A DNA stretch of 59,750 bases, from NCBI RefSeq assembly GCF_001039355.2, contig NW_019775876.1, positions 123,013-182,762 of the forward strand. Reading direction: 5' to 3'. Of the stretch, positions 14,758-28,269 are shown one piece after another. The position numbers and the translations under genes are program-made. Position 1 is the stretch's first letter. Each line of letters starts with the position of its first letter. The notes below the pieces were generated by a model. The model ran no database searches. It saw only the letters and a program-made list of their open reading frames with translations, and was not told the origin of the DNA. The stretch comes from Lingula anatina. Its lineage: Eukaryota > Brachiopoda > Lingulata > Lingulida > Lingulidae.

Positions 14758-15883
14758 TATCCGAATAAACAAAAGAACGCACACAATTTTATCTGACGCC
14801 AACCAGCAATAAAGAGAGCTGAGATCGTTCAGTGATTGGTTTTTCTAAATTAAAGTCACTAATTGTTATTTAAGGCATAGAATTGATGAATGGGAAGAAA
14901 AGTCGTGACCTTAAAGTGTTTGATTTCAAGTAACCCGAAATGTCCGTTTTTTTTTTAACTCTTTACAATTTAAGGTAATGAGGTTTGGCCTTACATGAAG
15001 ATACCTTTAGAACCAGATACACAAAATCGCTTCAAAGCGAAAGCTTGTTTAAGATATTTGACCAAAAATTTTGATCCACTTATTTTTCAATATTGTATAT
15101 GTAGTACTCTACCAAAATAAAGTAATTCTTAGTCTGCATCAGTAATAATATTTTTCTTTTTGATAAACAGGCATAATGTCTTATCCAACTGGCTCGAGTT
15201 TTGGCCTCACTTTCGGTCTCAAATCCTTTCGTAACAGGAGCTTGAATCCTTGTTTAATGCACACCTCCATTTTAGTCTTGCGTTTTTATTATCACGAGTT
15301 TGAAAAATGATCATAAACGTCATCATTCATTGCAAACTCTTTAAATCCGATCCTGAGCATTATTTTACAATTATACGATTGAGCGGCAATTGACAATTAG
15401 CCAAAAAATCTCGCCCTGTAACCAAATATACCGGAACAAGGTCGACAGAAAAAAAAAGGCCAGATAAAAAGGCTTTCATATTTCAGGTTTGTATCAATTA
15501 GTTTTGAAAGCTGAAAGGTCCGACCCAGTGGTAGTGTCAGCGTAGATAGCCGGGCGGGTGACTAACGGCTGTATACTGAACTTTGAGGATTTGGTTCTGT
15601 TAAAAAAAAGAGGAAGTGTGTAGAAAAAGATAAGCACTTTCCTGTTTAGAAGTGTTACTGTAAATAGATAATTGTGTAACAGAGCATTGCATTCACAAAG
15701 CAATCCTCGATCGTGAGCCTCTCAATTGTAGGAAAACAAGAAAAAAACAGGAACTAGAATATTTCAGCAGCATTTGTTCGATGTCATGAAACCGAACACT
15801 TTATGTGACAACACAACCCATGTTTAGAAAATGAATCTGTAATTATTTTCCCGTAGAAAGCAGTGGCCGAGATTTTCATTCTA

Positions 15884-16097
15884 GCTCTGCCCATTGAAGT
15901 ACAACTCCATGCTTTGTAAAGATACCTTTACATGCGATGGTTTGGTCTTTAAAGACCTATACAGCACGAAAGGACGTCAAGTTTTTAATTTAGATCAAGC
16001 GATTGAAAACGCTGTAGAAAGGGAGTCGAAAGCCGACGAATCAAAATGCCAAAAGAAAGCTAAATTTCGCAAATTTGAATTAACGTCATTTGATTAA
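15884..16097 (+). CDS. Candidate isolated terminal exon, unknown protein
   Basis: An open frame runs from a possible splice acceptor (pyrimidine-rich ttttcattctag ending at about 15883) to a TAA at 16095-16097, roughly 70 codons. The peptide is Lys/Glu-rich toward the end, contains several Cys residues early on (LCK, FTCD, KCQKK) and looks less biased than most chance frames here. I do not recognise it. No matching upstream exon, promoter or close poly(A) signal was found, so it could be a chance frame, a pseudogene fragment or transposon-derived. Confidence 0.2.
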
Positions 16098-16664
16098 ATT
16101 CCTTTTGATTTATCTAAGCTTAAAGCAGACTTAAAGTTCGGTCCAATAATGTGGAATATATATATATTTTTTTGCATGAAGATGTACTATGATATAAGCC
16201 CAGGCCAGCGACATCGCAAAGCAGCGGCGTGTAATACCAAAGCGTTAGTCGAGAGCCTAAGGTCTCTATGGAGCAATTTACGCGCCGTTGGCTGAAGTAT
16301 TTGCTCTATTTCTTCTCTGCGTTGATTGATTCGCGTCCTAGGTCGATGATAGAAGGAGAAAAATCGAGTTTGCAGCTTGGGGGAGCTCGTGCGGAAAATA
16401 TTTATACCTACAGAGGGGGCGTCTCAGGAGGTCCGATTTCTATAGATCGTGCTTGGTTGGAGCATCCTCTTGTAGGTGTGTTGTAGCGATTTGTAGACCT
16501 GCGGCATTTGCATGTAATGTGTGAAGATCAAGGAGGGCGAATGCAACTGATAATACTGCAGTATGAGGATGCATTTTGATTTATCCTTTGCTAAAATCGA
16601 CCGAGCTTGCAGCGTTTTCGGAGTACATTTTTGCGAAACAAGGGGTCACTTTAAAAAAATCAAG

Positions 16665-16666
<2 letters not shown>

Positions 16667-16700
<34 letters not shown>

Positions 16701-16702
16701 CG
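16667..16702. repeat. (TC)n followed by (TG)n microsatellite
   Basis: TC dinucleotides grade directly into TG dinucleotides, a compound tract. Confidence 0.9.
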
Positions 16703-17640
16703 TGTAAACAGTTATGCATTTTTTATCTTTAAAAACTGACAAGTCACATATTCTGACCCTATTTTCTTTGTCCTGGCGAAAATTATGTTTCGTTTCAATT
16801 CAACTTTCGTTCGAATTAAATTTTTATACTTGTCAACGTAAGAAATTGGCGCATTTTTATAAATCAGTGAATTTGATTTGATTTAATTTTATGTTTGTCG
16901 GAATAGATAAAAACACAATTGGGTAAAGCAACTCAATTCTCCACATATCTGGTGTATTTTCGTTTACTCTTCGCCCCGTACGGCGATAAGACTGAAGTCA
17001 AATTTCTCTGCTTATTTACCCTAGCCAATCCAGGGGTTGTACTTTAAGCCCGCGGCGTTTGGGCTGCCTTCGCTCCTTGTGTTCCTCCCACCGTGTCATT
17101 AACACAGTACAGAGCCCCAGTTGTTATTGTAAACTATTTCTTTAATGGTCTGCGCCGTACCTGTGCGCGCTCTGCTGACGGCAAAACAGATCTGTTCACT
17201 CTCTGGAATGACTTAGACGGGAGTCGACTACAAAGTGCTCATAGACGATTTGGGTACACCTTAGACATCTAAATCCAACGTATAGGAAAATCTTTTAACT
17301 CTAACCAGATCTGGTCTACTCTTTTCTCTTTTATCCAGTTCTAGTCAAGAATATTCCAATAGCATATGTTCTATTTCATTTTATTTTATTCTATTCTGTT
17401 CTCACTCAACCTAATCCTTTCTATTTCATTATCCGCCGTTATAATAGTTAACGTTATCATAAACGATAACGTGATCATAAACCATTCTCTCACCTATTTG
17501 TCTAATCCAATATGTTCTTTATCGTTCCTTTACACATATGCTATTTCAAGTTCTAAGTGAATTCTACTCCTATTCAGTTCACTGTTTTATTCTTTTTCAA
17601 AATGCACAATTCTCCTATGTTCCAATACAGTATATTCTAA

Positions 17641-18124
17641 TAGCACTCTATTCTATTCTATTCTATTCTATTCTATTCTATTCTATTCTATTCTATCCTA
17701 TTCTATTCTATTCTATTCCATTGTATTCTATTCTATTCTATTCTATTCTATTCTATTCTATTCTATTCTATTCTATTCCATTCCATTCCATTCCATTCCA
17801 TTCCATTCCATTCCATTCCATTCCATTCTATTCCATTCCATTCCATTCCATTCCATTCTATTCTATTCTATTCTATTCCATTCTATTCTATTCTATTCCA
17901 TTGTATTCTATTCTATTCTATTCGATTCTATTGTATTGTATTATATTCTATTGTATTCTATTCTATTCTATTGTATTCTATTCTATTGTATTGTATTGTA
18001 TTGTATTGTATTCTATTGTATTGTATTCTATTCTATTCTATTCTATTGTATTGTATTGTATTGTATTGTATTGTATTGTATTGTATTGTATTGTATTCTA
18101 TTCTATTCTATTCTATTCTATTCT
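17641..18124. repeat. Pentanucleotide satellite TTCTA / TTCCA / TTGTA
   Basis: About 480 bp of five-base units with almost no slippage. Three unit types are arranged in blocks: mostly TTCTA at 17643-17775, a TTCCA-dominated block at about 17776-17880, then TTCTA mixed with TTGTA, long TTGTA runs at about 17983-18010 and 18043-18095, and a TTCTA end. Degenerate units extend left to about 17366. Because the unit length is five, the array gives long open frames on the plus strand that are not genes. Confidence 0.97.
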
Positions 18125-21100
18125 TCGTAAAATGTCAGGGACACTTTTCTGTTGCGTATGTTTCATTTATTTTTTTCCATTATATCTGTTAATGTTGTGC
18201 CTTTCCCCCAAGCAAGGCTTCCACAATCAGTTTTTTTTCCTAAATAGATTTTTTTCACTCTGACTTTATTTTCCTGATTTTCCAGTGCACAATTGTCTGT
18301 GCTGTTTCTTGTCAGTAGTGTATTCTCTTCCTTTCCATTGTAATCTACGTGTTCTGATACCCACAGTAGAATCATTCATCTTGCTACATCTATTCTCATC
18401 GGTAAGGTCAAGAGTTCAACAACAAATGCAATGCGAGGTTTATATTAATTTCATTACGCAAATATCATCACACGAACGCGGCGGCCGCTCAGAGACCCCG
18501 ATTTGCTCCTTGTCTTTTACAAGACATCCTTTCGAGCTGCCTATGCCAGATTAAGCTCAAGGTTTCTCAAGCTTTGTCGAATCGATTGGCGTTTCTTCAA
18601 AGCAGTCAGCGACTGCATCTACTCAAGAAGATGCTTTAAACTGCGTAGATTGCCACAGTTCACGCGAAACGCGGAGGGGCGCTGCGCATTTGATCGAATA
18701 GTACATTTATTGATCTGGAGAAACGCATTTATGTCATCAGCAGCTCGGGATGACTTTCAATTCGTCTTGAGTAATTGAGAGAGATTCTAGTATTACTGGA
18801 CTAAAGACAGCATGTGCGTGCGAACGCCTGCTTGTGGTATTTGAGACTGAAAGCAATTGTCATGTATCATATAAAAATGAGTGTGGTTTAGTATTACACT
18901 GTGTTATAAAGATATTATATCTGTGTTGAAAACGCATTCGTTCTTATGCTGATCTTTAATAAGTCAAAGTACGTTTTAATGATCAATATATTTAAAGGAA
19001 ATTATATCTGTGCTGTGTCATGTTGAATTACGTTAAAATGGCTTTTAATGCAGCAAATGACAACCAACAAAGTTGGTATTATAAAACTTAAATTTAGAGA
19101 ACTTAATTATTAGAAAAATAACTAGAAAAATATGAAATTAACAAATTTTCCTGGTGTATTCTGGATAGATAAGAGCACTACTACTTTATATTCAGTATTT
19201 CTAGTATCTCTGTCTCTGTTGCTTTAAATGTATTTAAATGTTTTCTCTAGGCGTGTCACTGCAATCTCGACCAGTGAAATGGTTATTCCACCACTGATTG
19301 CTAGTTCAAATTTTTTGGAGTTTTTAAAATATAGAATACTGAGATTTAAAAATGAAGAAAACGACCCTTTCTATGGCCTTTTCTTAATTTCGAGAGGGTT
19401 GCAGTCTGTCACGTCAAAGAAGAGTTTCCTATTTTATACGAATTCTCAAATAGCCTACTGTTTGTCATTCTATGACATATCTTGGTTCGAAAAGGCAAGG
19501 ATTATCTAAAATATAAACCATAGTGAAATCTCCGTTCTATTATCACACAAAATCTATCTTCATACTTTACATGCAGTTCCATGAATTATCTCTTTTAAGT
19601 TCACAGCCAGAAACTAAAATTCTTTCTTTTTTTTTCAAAATTCACATTTTGTATTTTATAGTTGTGGCAAGGTTTTTCAGGCAATTTCAACAGAAAACGC
19701 CATTTCTGTCTAAACAATTGCACCCGTTTTCTTTATATAAATCACTCTTTTCTTTGGTGTCAAAAATAAATTCATTTTGGTATCAACGTCGAGGCACTTT
19801 GGCGCTAGATCAAAATGTTAAGTCATGACAATCGTTGAACGCGCATTTTTTTTGTCTCTAAGATTGCGTTACCTATTGGCAACTTTACAAAGGTTCATAT
19901 TTCTAGAAACCTTAATTTCAGCACCGCGGTGCTTAAAACCCTGATCCTAGAACCACATCACACGTGTTTCTGAATGGTCCTCGCCTCCGCTATACGACTG
20001 TCTCAGCTGAAATTAAGACTAATGAGACGGAAAACGAATTTCACGATTTGCTCGACAAAAGGATATGTTATATGTCGGTGGTTTATACAGATACTTACAT
20101 GTTAATCGAACTCAACTACTGAGAAGGCAAAATACGTAGAAAAACAAACGAACTTTTTAGTACTAAATTTGGATTGTTTGTAGATAAAGTGCTTAATATT
20201 TGGAACGTATCTATTTGGTTAAAATTTATCCAAATTTGATTATCTAAAAACGCTACCAATGAATTTCCATATATTCGTAATTGAATTATTCTTAAGATCT
20301 TTCATCTAGGTGTAATTTCAACGATTGAAAATGAAAAAAAAAATGTTCATGAGTCATATGATCACTTGAGATGAAAAGGGAGAGCTACCATTCGTCTTTT
20401 TCCAGCAACACCCAGTCTGTCATCAGTTAACCCCTTTTTAGTAAATAAAGAAATAAAGGGCGTTAGCTCGTGCACGTCTACATTTATATTTTTGAGACGT
20501 TTCGTTTGTAATGAGATTAAGTTAGGCGATAATGTAGATCTATAGGGCCCCTGTCCAAAAGGCACGAGGAAAACGAGATTCTCTCTCGATGTTTCCCCTC
20601 TTTATATAATGTAATGTTATTTTCCACCCACTTCTCTCTCTGTGTCTTTCTCTCTTTCTCTATTCTATATTGTGTCTGTATATTCATCATCATCATCATC
20701 TCTCTCTCTATTTATCTATCAGGGGTGGCCGTTTCAAGCCTTTTGGAGCACTAATCAAGGAAAACCATTTCCCGTCCTTCCCCCGTCTCCCTTCACCAGT
20801 AAGCCTCACACGCAACACCCCTATTATATTCCAGGCCACAAAAGCATCGCCACGTTAAACACGCTATCGTAATTCTAGAGCTGTCAAACAAGTTACACGA
20901 CACTGTGTAGTTTCTCCTGTCTTCTCGTCTGTAGACTTCGACGTACTTCAATTCAAGGGCCCTTTAATGAACGTGTAGCAGCTTAGCTCACAATCAGATT
21001 ACGTGTTTCTATTCGATTTTTACGCAACGTGAGTCGCACTTCAATTTGGAGGCCGTCAAGGGGGCTGGTTCGGGAAGCTGGGGAGGTGGGGGTGCTGAGG

Positions 21101-22773
21101 GGGGCTGAAGGAGAGCCACGTAGCTGTACCTCTCCTCAGGTAGTGTGAAGAAACCAATGCGTTAAATTGTAACATCATGTTCTTTGCGCTGTAATTTATA
21201 GCTTTTGGTGAAAGAGAATGATTTAAATCGCCAGTCAGAAAAGTAGTATAGCAGCCAGTAGAGTGTGCACTATCCAACGTTTGATCGTGTGGCTGTGTTG
21301 CCGGATAAATCAGCTTCACAGCCCGAAACACGGACCGCAGCTCTGTTAGTAACAGCATAGAGGTGCATTTGTAGTACACTCCTAAACACATGCACAATTA
21401 ATTCCTCCCCAAATACAATTAACAGGTCTGCTTTTTCAGCAGGCTTATTTAATAAAAAAATAGGACCAAGACAAAGCTGTCTAATCAGTTAGCAAAATCT
21501 CAAAATCGAATCGTCTGACAACGCACTTTAGGCCCATCACCAGTCAAAAAAGTTCTTGTCCGAACGCAGCCAAGGAAGGTACCCGTTCCAAGGGCAGGCG
21601 TGAAGCGTAACTGCACATAAATACCACCGGATACAGAGACAGCGGTTATGATGGCAGAATGATAAGCGAATTATCGAAATATAATACCTACGCTGTGAGC
21701 AATTTGAATATTGACCCCGTGCACCAGATTAAGAGCCACTTATCCACCCACCCTTTAACTCGGCGACACTGCAGAGATTGTTCAAGTGAGCATACTCCAA
21801 GATATAATCTAATTATCTTTTCATCGGGCTCACTCATTTCAAGACAGGCATCTATTTGGAGGCTTTCTCGCTTGGGGGAATAAAAAATCACAGGCAGAAT
21901 AAATGAATGCTGGTGATTTCAAAAGTAAATGAGAAAAAAAATTAATGGATAAATAAACAAAAAATAAAAATAAGAAATAAATAAAGAGAAAAACAATAAG
22001 TTTATTGAGCACTTAATGATATGAATACATTTGCAGGCTCACTAGACTACATTATTTACACAATATACATGTATAAGGGTATACATTTATATATGTTTAC
22101 ATATGTAGAATGCTAATGAACTATAACATAAATGTATAAATAGAGATAGGGGGGAGATGGAAAGGGGGTAGACAGACGGACAGACGGACAGACAGACAGA
22201 TAAATATAATGAACACATTTATTCGTAAAATCCCTCCGCCAAGAAAAATAGACGGGCACTCTCATAACATCTCACGTGTTAAAAGATAACTTTGCGAAAA
22301 GCACTTATCACGTAACCACGTCTTCCTTTTGTCTCTGACAATACATGTCTGAAGCAGAAATGGCGATATCGGTAGGTGCGGGTAATCTTAACACGCATTC
22401 TAAGTGCATCGTAACAAATGACTTAGCAGCGCAGCTCGATAACAACACAGAGCTGCAAGTAAATTGACATCGTCTCTAGTCTCATGTGCGCAGGGGACAA
22501 CGTTCTGTGACAAATAAGAGGAACTCTTCCTAATAACATATAATAAGAGTGGGATTAGCGCCCAATCAGTTCACAGTGTCGTGAATTATTAATACAGCGT
22601 CTGTGCTGACGCAGCGCCCTCTGCTGGACTCTATGCTACTCGCTGCACAGGGTTTCGTCACCAGTGATGTTTATTTATCTATTTATTTATTTTAATTGAT
22701 TGATCTGTTAATGATTTAAGAGAAAAGTTAGAGGTAAATTGGCAACCAGACCGCGCTATTAAAACAGTTCTCA
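18125..22773. other. No gene recognised
   Basis: Unique-looking sequence with only short open frames on both strands and no recognisable domain. It includes small low-complexity tracts: (CAT)n near 20686-20700 and a GACA/GACG-rich run near 22172-22200. No RNA gene, transposon end or promoter could be supported. Confidence 0.5.
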
Positions 22774-22824
22774 TAAATAATAATAATAATAATAATAATA
22801 ATCATAATAATAATAATAATAATT
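22774..22824. repeat. (AAT)n microsatellite
   Basis: About 17 trinucleotide units with one interruption (atc) near 22801. Confidence 0.9.
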
Positions 22825-24688
22825 ATCGATCTATTGCAACCCCCTGCTGTTCTACGTGCAATCAATTAAAATCTTTTGATTGCAGAGATTTTAAATAAGC
22901 TTATTGTAACTTATTATAAACTTCCTATTACCTAAATCCTCGGTTACCCTAATAATAAGCAGCAGAACAACTAAGGGTTGATCTAGACTCCTTTCTGCAT
23001 CTTATTTTGTACCCACTCTCTCCATACAAAAGATATCGTCTCTGAAACTAATAAAACAATTTTGCTTCCCCCTCCAATTATCTTTTTCTTGGTATGAACG
23101 TGCATCTAGAGTAGCACGAAAGAGACGTCAATTATGACCGGGAAACGTCATAAACAGTAAGACGTGTAAATCAATCTCGTCGACGAGAGTGCGTTGTATT
23201 TCAGTCTTTTCTTTTAAAAGGAACATTAATCATTTGTGATGAATGATGAAAATTTTGATTACATTTTGGCACAATGAGAGAATAACAATTCATGTCAATG
23301 AACAGTATTTTTTTTTTTTTGCTGTGTCAAAACTGGCGTAAGAAACAGTTTGTCATTTTAAGAGCGCAGTATTGTTCCCTGCGACTAAGTTAAATAGACT
23401 TCATGTTAACATTAAAACACGTTCGACGTCTGAGAGAGAGACTCCTAAGACGTCCATTCTATCTCTTTTTTTTTCGAATTTCCTGTTTCAACCATGTCTA
23501 TGGATTCTAGGAAGCTAGACAATGGCAGAAAGACCGTCTATTCCCCGAGCAATAAAGACGGGTTGGCGGATCGTTCTTGGCGTCGGCAGTCGGCAACCAC
23601 GTAATCTTTTAATGGATACCGCTTTAGATTGCCTGGTTCACATATAAAGGTAACGCACTGTATATGCTTCCTGTGAATAGTTTCTAGGGGTTTCATGGAG
23701 AATGCAATGGGAACATTTTGAGGTTTGGAGTGGGAGGTGAGGTCTCTCTCAACGACTGAAAATAATTTCTCCGTGTAGGAGCTCACCACGGAGGTTGAAA
23801 ACCTTCACTGAGGTCTTTCTTGAGAACCCTGACTGTCAGAGGTTGTAAAGCCACATGCCTCGGCTACTTATTGTACTAACGTTTCCAATATTGCCTAAAA
23901 ATCCCCGAGGCAAGTTTCCATTGACCTCTGCAATCCAGGGTGACTTAAGAGATAAGAAAAACGATTTCGAAAGACATTTCTTTGTGTAGAGACTGAAATA
24001 TCTGAATGCAGAGGTACTATACGTACATCCCTCTTTCTATAATATGAAAGACACCCCTTAAATCTTCAATGTATTTGATTTCTCATTATTAACAGTGAAA
24101 AGGTAATTCTGAAAATGGACTATGCATGTAAGGAAATTCTAAAAAAAGTGCTCGTTTAAAATCCGAACAAAAATACGAAAAAACAATTGAATTGATATAT
24201 TATATACGCATAGCAATAAACACACTGTGCGCATTCGACATTGGACGATATGCACTGTGTAAATTACTGCTGATAAATGGGGGGTTAATTATCGCTAAGT
24301 GTCGTTTGGCATCAATTTTACTCTTCTTTAATTACACCTTCGGGATGGTATCGGAGCCCTCTAACCTTATATCCTGACACTGCCGCGTATCGACTTTAAT
24401 TAAACTAACTAGAGTTTCCAGGTTTTTCTTTTCCTTTTTTAATGATCAAATGAGGGAGGGGGGGGGGGGGGGGGCAAGATCTCGAGGCCGCTTGAGACAT
24501 TTTCAAAAGTCAATTATATCAAATGAATGAAATCGCATCAAATGCATCTGATACTCCCACTGGAAACGAATTATACTTTACAGTGACATCTGCAGCCTTT
24601 CTATTCTGCTACGATGCTGATTATCATTATAATACACATTATTACAACCTTATATACACATGTACCAGCATGTATAACATTGATACAC

Positions 24689-24729
<41 letters not shown>

Positions 24730-25340
24730 AATTTTAGATGATGTCGTCTCTCTTCGTTTTCATAATATCGATTGGAAGTTGAACAGAATGACAGCTTAGC
24801 ACACGTATACGTGTTCACTCCTTTGACTTGATTTATTTGCTAGAACCTTCCACTGTGCAGTCACACCCACCTTTAGCATTGATATAAATAAATATAATAG
24901 ATAAGTTTAAGTCCATAACCACCACTACAAACTTCCTTCACGTCGCCAAACTTTTAATGAATCAACCTTGAAGAGAAAAAACTATTGGTGCGCAGCTGTA
25001 AGAAAATCATTTCAGATTTAATGTCTTCTGTTGGAAGAAAAAATGATTTATGACTTGTTTCCGTAACGAATAACTGTCATTTCGGAACTCCCCCTCCGGC
25101 AACCGTTTCATGCACTCGACAAGAAAAACCAGTCCAACTTTGGACCGAAGGAAGAAAACTAGTTAGAGAGTGTGATCTGAAACGCCGAAATGTTCCACTT
25201 GTACTGGCGTATCCTGGGTGGGAGGGGGGGGGGCAGAATAAGAATTTTCAACAGTGGAAAGGGACAGTTTTTTTTACAGTATGTGGGGTAGAGAGTGAAC
25301 AAATGCTTGATTTGGTCTTGTTTCGATCGTTATATATATA
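22825..25340. other. No gene recognised, with microsatellites
   Basis: Short open frames only. The stretch contains a poly-G run at about 24459-24474 and a CA dinucleotide tract at 24684-24725. A short TA run immediately precedes the sequencing gap at 25341. Confidence 0.5.
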
Positions 25341-25507
25341 NNNNNNNNNNNNNNNNNNNNNNNNNNNNNNNNNNNNNNNNNNNNNNNNNNNNNNNNNNNN
25401 NNNNNNNNNNNNNNNNNNNNNNNNNNNNNNNNNNNNNNNNNNNNNNNNNNNNNNNNNNNNNNNNNNNNNNNNNNNNNNNNNNNNNNNNNNNNNNNNNNNN
25501 NNNNNNN
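25341..25507. other. Assembly gap of 167 n
   Basis: A run of unknown bases preceded by TA dinucleotides and followed directly by one end of an inverted-repeat element. Open frames crossing it are meaningless. Confidence 1.
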
Positions 25508-25527
25508 CCCCTCTAAATCCGCCACTG
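25508..25527 (-). mobile_element. Terminal end of a DNA-transposon-like element, cut by gap
   Basis: Read on the minus strand, the sequence starts CAGTGGCGGATTTAGAG. The first 17 bases match the end of the element at 46028-46193 (CAGGGGCGGATCTAGAG) at 15 positions. The rest of the element would lie in the 167-base gap. This supports a second family member, but only one end can be seen. Confidence 0.5.
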
Positions 25528-25721
25528 CAGTGCATTACCAAACCTGTCCACTTGAAAATCGCAGTTAGTGCCCCAGTACAAAGCGATGAGGCTACCATTC
25601 CTGCCGGAGTTGACAGTCCCTGTAGTATGAGAGCAGGGTACAGACTGCAGACTGGATGTGATTGTAAAGTAAGCTGCCGGATGCATCGTAGGATTTATAA
25701 CAAGACAGGACAAACAAGACA

Positions 25722-25723
<2 letters not shown>

Positions 25724-25771
<48 letters not shown>
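25724..25771. repeat. (AT)n microsatellite
   Basis: About 24 uninterrupted TA units followed by a T-rich stretch. Confidence 0.95.
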
Positions 25772-25776
<5 letters not shown>

Positions 25777-26250
25777 TTTTTTTGAGAGGGAGGAAGGGAG
25801 GAGAAAATGGAGAAGTATGCGATACATGTACACATGTACCTCCTTGTTCTTTGTCAGCATCGTTATCTGTTTGCCATTGGTAATTCTTTTATAATTTATG
25901 ATATAGGATACAAGTCTGTGATAGTAATAGAAAGACTGCACCAGAAACTATTTCGTTAAATAGATATGGTAAGGTCATGACAAATGGCTCTTTTAAGCAC
26001 TCTTCATGCGGAACGTCGAAAGTTAGAGACATGATGATATGCTTATCAGATACATGGAAACAATGCATTTACCCCATAATACGTTATAAATGTAAAGGAG
26101 CTGAGAGAACTGACATGAAATGTTAACATCATTGGACTATGAGAATATTGAATATATTTACATAGTGTATCATTTATAGCATAACTTGCACTTTAGTTCA
26201 TTGCAGTATAAAATAATTTCCATTTTTTTAAATGTTTTTGTTTCATAAGT

Positions 26251-26305
26251 TATTATATTATATTATATTATATTATATTATATTATATTATATTATATTA
26301 TATTA
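26251..26305. repeat. (TTATA)n pentanucleotide repeat
   Basis: Eleven or so near-perfect TTATA units. Confidence 0.95.
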
Positions 26306-26851
26306 CTCCCTCACATTGTATGCGTTAAATCTCGTTAATACCCTCCGTTTTCTCGTGAACACGTACCAAGCTCAAGAGGACACAGTTGCTACACAAAAGA
26401 ACCTTGTCATGCCACCAGACTTCCTTTCCCAACCTCAGTGAAAAGAAAATTAATGAGAATCCCCATCAAACGCGGCAGAGAAACGATTAATCTGTCGGGG
26501 AATCGATTTCTCATAGGAACGTAAATTAGTGAAAGCTGTCTGTTGGATACTGACGTCAAATTTAGAGGTTTATTGCATACTGGATTGTCTTGATCATTAG
26601 GGGTAAAATCAATGAGTTAGGTACGTATAACAATATGTAAAACATGATTAGATAAATTAACATTGGATCAATAAAGGATTATATAAATAAATTGATTATT
26701 CAATAGATTAGACAATGAATTATTGATGGAGAGTTGACATATAAAAGAAGAACCAATGTTTATAAGGTGGAGTTACAAGAACAAAATCTTAATATTTGTT
26801 TCTTTCAAAGCAGATCTCCGCACCAAACTAACTTCAGTTTACATAAGAGCG

Positions 26852-26893
<42 letters not shown>

Positions 26894-26906
26894 AGCTCTC
26901 TCTCTC
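26852..26906. repeat. (CT)n microsatellite
   Basis: Dinucleotide CT tract with a few interruptions (ccc, ag). Confidence 0.9.
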
Positions 26907-28223
26907 AATACACTAACTCAGCAACTTAGATGTCTCATATATATATAAGAGGTAAATTATTTGTCTCGCAGGTTTCTTCACAGTGATAAATATAAGAAAA
27001 TCGGAATCTGTGGCCGTCAGACGCCAACACCAAGTGCTCGTTTGTCTCTGTAGCACATATGGAATTGGATTTTGGCTCCAAAACATATTTATCTTTGTTC
27101 ACCAATTCATATTCAAATAGCAATGATGGTTGTATTTCTTAAAAATTATAAAAATCATATTAATAATGGAAATACAAGAAAACCCTAACTTAACTGTTCC
27201 TCAGAAAAATTTTTTCTTTGTATTTTTTAAATATTTAATATTTAAAAAAATGCCATTTCTACGTATGTGTTGTGAAAAAAGGAAGTCTTGTTTCAGTTGC
27301 CAGTGTGTTTATTTGATAATAAAGATTTAAAATACAATAAAACATTGGGATTTTTTAATGGGAAAATTAAGATTCTCTGATCTAGAGAAATCAATGATTC
27401 GCACTACATCGATACGCGTCCTTAAGAAGTGTAGAAGAATCAACAGTAGAGCCCAAACCTATTAATTATCATTTATATTCTTTATCACCTATTCCTTACG
27501 GGGTAATTATATATTTTTGTACGTGTCTGTATGAGTTGTATACCAGCAGATATAACTATACACACAGAAACCGGAACTGAATTTTTTAAATAAAAAAAAT
27601 CACCACCTGAAAGTGCAGTTAGATTTTTTCAGCTTATATTTCTCCTCAAAAAATGGAATTTTTCCATATATGCTTAAACTTGCCTTGAAGATACAACCTT
27701 GTTAAATTATTTATTTTCTGATGTTTGTAGGTTTTAACTTTGAACATCTGAACACTGCGCTGCCCATTCGGTTATGGGGTGTTTGCATCCACCATAAACA
27801 GATCGTATACAGTTGTAAATCTTGCACAATTCTCATGCAGAAAATATGCGTAAAATATGAATGAAATTACGAATTATGAACTTAAAGGAAACCCAACGAT
27901 TCCAGTGAAATTGCTCTTTTCCATGTACATGTATGCGCTTCAGGTTTAATCTCGTACACTTTTGTCTTTTTATTTGTCGTATGCCATAAATTGAAGGGTG
28001 ATTGTTTATTAATTTTTTTCTGCAAATTTATTGCATTTATTTACGGTCCAATCCTTGTAACAGTTCTATTATATCTTTCATTAAGTATTTGTTTTCGATT
28101 TTAGAACAAAAATTCCACCTGCTCTTACCTTTCTCCGTTTTTCTCTAATACCAGTATTGTAATGAATAATGTACCAAATATAAACCATGACATATAGATG
28201 ACGTGGTTTTCCATCCGAACTAG

Positions 28224-28269
<46 letters not shown>

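Noticed and set aside
17538-18263. A 241-codon open frame rich in Tyr-Ser-Ile-Leu-Phe
   Set aside because: It is only the translation of the five-base satellite, which stays open because its period is not a multiple of three and its units lack stops in these frames.
21056-21397. A 113-codon minus-strand frame
   Set aside because: It has no domain or splice context I can support, and its Pro/His/Ser-rich end comes from G-rich sequence on the other strand.
22774-22824. Regularly spaced repeats that might suggest a CRISPR-like array
   Set aside because: These are microsatellites without spacers in a eukaryotic genome; no array of repeats with unique spacers exists in the window.
25248-25941. 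Open frames of 73-160 codons around the 167-base gap
   Set aside because: They consist largely of unknown residues or translations of AT dinucleotides.
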